Part shown: positions 6,698-8,439 of the stretch, piece after piece
Numbering within the stretch: the stretch's first letter is position 1
Layout of the letters: every line of letters starts with the position of its first letter
NCBI GenBank assembly: GCA_945787625.1
Contig: CALZJL010000042.1
Span: 1-8,439 of the forward strand
Direction of reading: 5' to 3'
Source of the DNA: an uncultured Prevotellaceae bacterium
GTDB lineage: Bacteria; Bacteroidota; Bacteroidia; Bacteroidales; Bacteroidaceae
Length of the DNA stretch: 8,439 bases
Program-made: the position numbers and the translations under genes
Notes under the pieces: model-generated
Told to the model about the DNA's origin: nothing
What the model saw: only the letters and a program-made list of their open reading frames with translations
Databases searched by the model: none

Positions 6698-8329
6698 TTA
6701 TGTTTTGTCGGAAGGTGATTTTCCGTAATATTCCTTGTAGCATTTGGCAAAATATGATGGTGCGGAGAATCCTACGCGGTATGCTACTTCTGATATACTC
6801 AATGACAGGTCTGTGAGCAACGTCTTGGCGCGGCGCAGTCGCTCTTGACGTATAATCTCGATTGGGGTATGTCCTGTAGCAGTCTTGATTTTACGGTAGA
6901 GTTGCACGCGAGAAACGCCCATTTCATCACTAATACTCTCTATGGTGAGATTGCTGTCAGCTATCTGCCTGTCTACGCATTGAAGAAATCTCTCTACAAA
7001 TTGGTTGCGTACGCCGGGCTTTGCATCAGGTTTGTCAACACTTTCCTCGGCAGGAGAGAGTGCGTCAAGGAGTTTGTCGCGCTGCTCTTCGATTTCATCT
7101 CGTTGGCGTTCGACCATTTCTTTCTGTTGGCTTAGTTCATCGTTTTTCTGGCTGAGCTGACTATTGAGTCTATGGCGCGCTCGGTTGATGCGTATGGTGA
7201 TAACGAAGAAGACTGCGAGTATGATAGTGAGGAGTATCACGCCAAACATGATTACGCGCTGCATGTTCATAATCTTCAACACAGTGTCGATGCGTGTGTG
7301 CATACGCTTGATGTAGTTGCTTTGACGCTCTACCTCCTTGTATTGCATAAGTAGGACATTGGCATTGGACTGCGTGACCAAACTTGTCTCCATTATTGTC
7401 TCCTTGTCGTAGGGATTGCCCTTGAGAATATTTAGGGCAAGCTGTATTACTTCATCGCCATGGGTGGGATATATGGCTGAGGCGGTGATGACTCCATCGC
7501 GGACTTTCTCTATCCCCCCTCCGGGTGTGGGAAGCGCATCAACTCCGAGGTATAGTATAGAAGCCGGGGCACTTATACGCGCATCAGGGTGACACTGGAC
7601 GTACTTCTCGATGCCTGAGCGTGCTCCTACCACCATACGGTCATTACCACCGAAGACACAATCTATGCTAACCTGATGTGAGCCTGCTCTCAGGCTATCC
7701 AAGATGTGTGTGATTGCCTGCTCACCTGAAGGCTGCTTCCAATCCCCTTGGGCATAGCCGATGATGTGCATGTCGGGATACTTGCTTATCGCATCACAAA
7801 ATCCTTTATCCCGTTCTATCGCCGGGCTGGAACCTTGCTGTCCAGCTATTGCTATTATATTACCTTTGCCGCCCAACTGACCTGCGGCATACTCACCGAG
7901 CATTCGTCCGATGAGATAGTTGTCTGCACCCATAAATGCAGTATAGTTGCTCGCTCCGCTCTTGCGGTCAAAAAGTATAACAGGAATTCCTGCCTGTCTG
8001 GCTTCGGTGATAGCATCGGTAAGATTGCCTGTCTGCTGGGGGGAAACAATCAGGAGATCGACTCTTTGGCTGATAAGCTGTCGTATCTGTCTGCGTTGCT
8101 CATCGATGTCGTCATCGGCGGAGTACATCGAAAGTCGCACATCTTCGTTGAAATATGTGGCCTGCTCAAGTTCGGCCTTTAACTTTGTACGCCACGAGTC
8201 TTCTGAGCATTGTGATACTCCGATGTGGTACTCCCTTGACTCGTTGTCGCAAGATACGAATAATATCAGCGACACGAATATACGGCATATTGTTGTCAGG
8301 TAAGGACGGTATGAGAGAATTCTGTTCAT
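6698..8329 (-). CDS. transmembrane one-component regulator: periplasmic sugar-binding sensor + TM + coiled coil + AraC-type HTH
   Basis: This is probably the transcriptional activator of the adjacent fructan operon. Residues 1-27 are a hydrophobic signal ending FVSC, a possible lipobox. Residues 34-325 are a periplasmic-binding-protein fold of the ribose/fructose type, with YHIGVSQCSEDSWR (34-47), LLIVSPQQ (92-99), GSSPAIERDKGF (166-177) and GGNDRMVVGARSGIE (227-241). From memory these resemble the fructose-binding sensor of B. thetaiotaomicron BT1754. A single transmembrane helix spans about 359-380. A coiled coil (about 388-424) has Leu392, Leu399, Val406, Ile413 and Leu420 exactly seven apart. 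A Pro/charged linker (425-440) leads to an AraC/XylS domain (442-541) with two helix-turn-helix units, LTIESISDEMGVSRVQLYRK (461-480) and ISEVAYRVGFSAPSYFAKC (512-530). No HisKA, HATPase or receiver domain is present, unlike full hybrid systems of about 1,300 or more residues. The frame is unbroken. The start lies 19 bp after the upstream gene with no clear promoter or Shine-Dalgarno sequence, so co-transcription with that gene is possible. Confidence 0.94.
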   Translation of the reverse strand: MNRILSYRPYLTTICRIFVSLILFVSCDNESREYHIGVSQCSEDSWRTKLKAELEQATYFNEDVRLSMYSADDDIDEQRRQIRQLISQRVDLLIVSPQQTGNLTDAITEARQAGIPVILFDRKSGASNYTAFMGADNYLIGRMLGEYAAGQLGGKGNIIAIAGQQGSSPAIERDKGFCDAISKYPDMHIIGYAQGDWKQPSGEQAITHILDSLRAGSHQVSIDCVFGGNDRMVVGARSGIEKYVQCHPDARISAPASILYLGVDALPTPGGGIEKVRDGVITASAIYPTHGDEVIQLALNILKGNPYDKETIMETSLVTQSNANVLLMQYKEVERQSNYIKRMHTRIDTVLKIMNMQRVIMFGVILLTIILAVFFVITIRINRARHRLNSQLSQKNDELSQQKEMVERQRDEIEEQRDKLLDALSPAEESVDKPDAKPGVRNQFVERFLQCVDRQIADSNLTIESISDEMGVSRVQLYRKIKTATGHTPIEIIRQERLRRAKTLLTDLSLSISEVAYRVGFSAPSYFAKCYKEYYGKSPSDKT

Positions 8330-8348
8330 AAGGAGCGGGGGGTTAGTT

Positions 8349-8439
8349 TTAGACTACAACGTACAACTTGTCTTTGGGGCGTATCTTACAGGGTACTTTG
8401 ATGCTTATGTGCTGGCCTTTGGTGGCGGTGGTGACGGGC
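8349..8439 (-). CDS. C-terminal end of an unrecognised protein (partial)
   Basis: A minus-strand frame enters from the window edge and runs 29 codons to a TAA at 8349-8351. It begins PVTTATKGQHISIKV and ends RPKDKLYVVV. The other two forward-read minus frames give less protein-like sequence; the one I translated fully stops earlier. The alternating hydrophobic pattern (ISIKV, LYVVV) suggests a final beta-strand pair, as in the C-terminal beta-sandwich of many carbohydrate-active enzymes, but I do not recognise the family. The gene shares the strand of the locus and ends 19 bp before the regulator start. That spacing is compatible with one transcript, so it could be another enzyme of the same locus. 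Function cannot be assigned from this fragment. Confidence 0.72.
   Translation of the reverse strand, partial: PVTTATKGQHISIKVPCKIRPKDKLYVVV

Noticed and set aside
7748..8182. 144-codon plus-strand open frame antisense to the regulator
   Set aside because: It lies wholly inside the well-supported regulator gene on the opposite strand, shows no recognisable motif and reads as a shadow of that gene's codon pattern.
1..8439. Mobile element, CRISPR array, tRNA or rRNA
   Set aside because: No transposase, integrase, terminal inverted repeats, regularly spaced long repeats or RNA-gene signatures were found; apart from short gaps the window is filled by five coding regions.

Overview
The window looks like chromosomal DNA of a member of the Bacteroidales (Bacteroides, Prevotella, Muribaculaceae or a relative; the genus cannot be fixed from this alone). 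The grounds are a SusC/SusD outer-membrane pair, a regulator whose sensor resembles those of Bacteroides hybrid two-component systems, AT-rich translation starts without a classical Shine-Dalgarno sequence, and a TAnnTTTG-type promoter box. All genes are on the minus strand, so transcription runs from the high-coordinate end to the low end.

Read in the direction of transcription, the layout is: (1) the last 29 codons of an unrecognised gene (8349-8439). (2) After 19 bp, a 543-residue membrane-spanning regulator (6698-8329) with a periplasmic sugar-binding sensor, one transmembrane helix, a coiled coil and an AraC-type DNA-binding domain. (3) A 240-bp regulatory gap (6458-6697) with a terminator-like hairpin, three helically phased short repeats, a good -7 box and a leader that could fold over the next start codon. 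(4) A three-gene operon with gaps of 24 and 43 bp: a secreted family-32 glycoside hydrolase (4760-6457), a SusC-type TonB-dependent transporter (1679-4735) and a SusD-type glycan-binding lipoprotein (52-1635).

Together this is a small polysaccharide utilisation locus for a fructan (levan, inulin or fructo-oligosaccharides) or sucrose. SusD and SusC would capture fructo-oligosaccharides and pass them into the periplasm. The GH32 enzyme would release fructose there. The regulator's sensor, which resembles the fructose-binding domain of the B. thetaiotaomicron regulator BT1754, would detect that fructose and activate the operon. The substrate is inferred from the enzyme family and from the sensor's resemblance.

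Two things stand out. The regulator has the sensor and output ends of a hybrid two-component system but no histidine kinase, ATPase or receiver domain between them, so it would be a one-component transmembrane activator. The SusD-like gene stops right after its conserved C-terminal signature, about 50 residues short of the usual end, while the same frame stays open to the window edge; this suggests a nonsense mutation.
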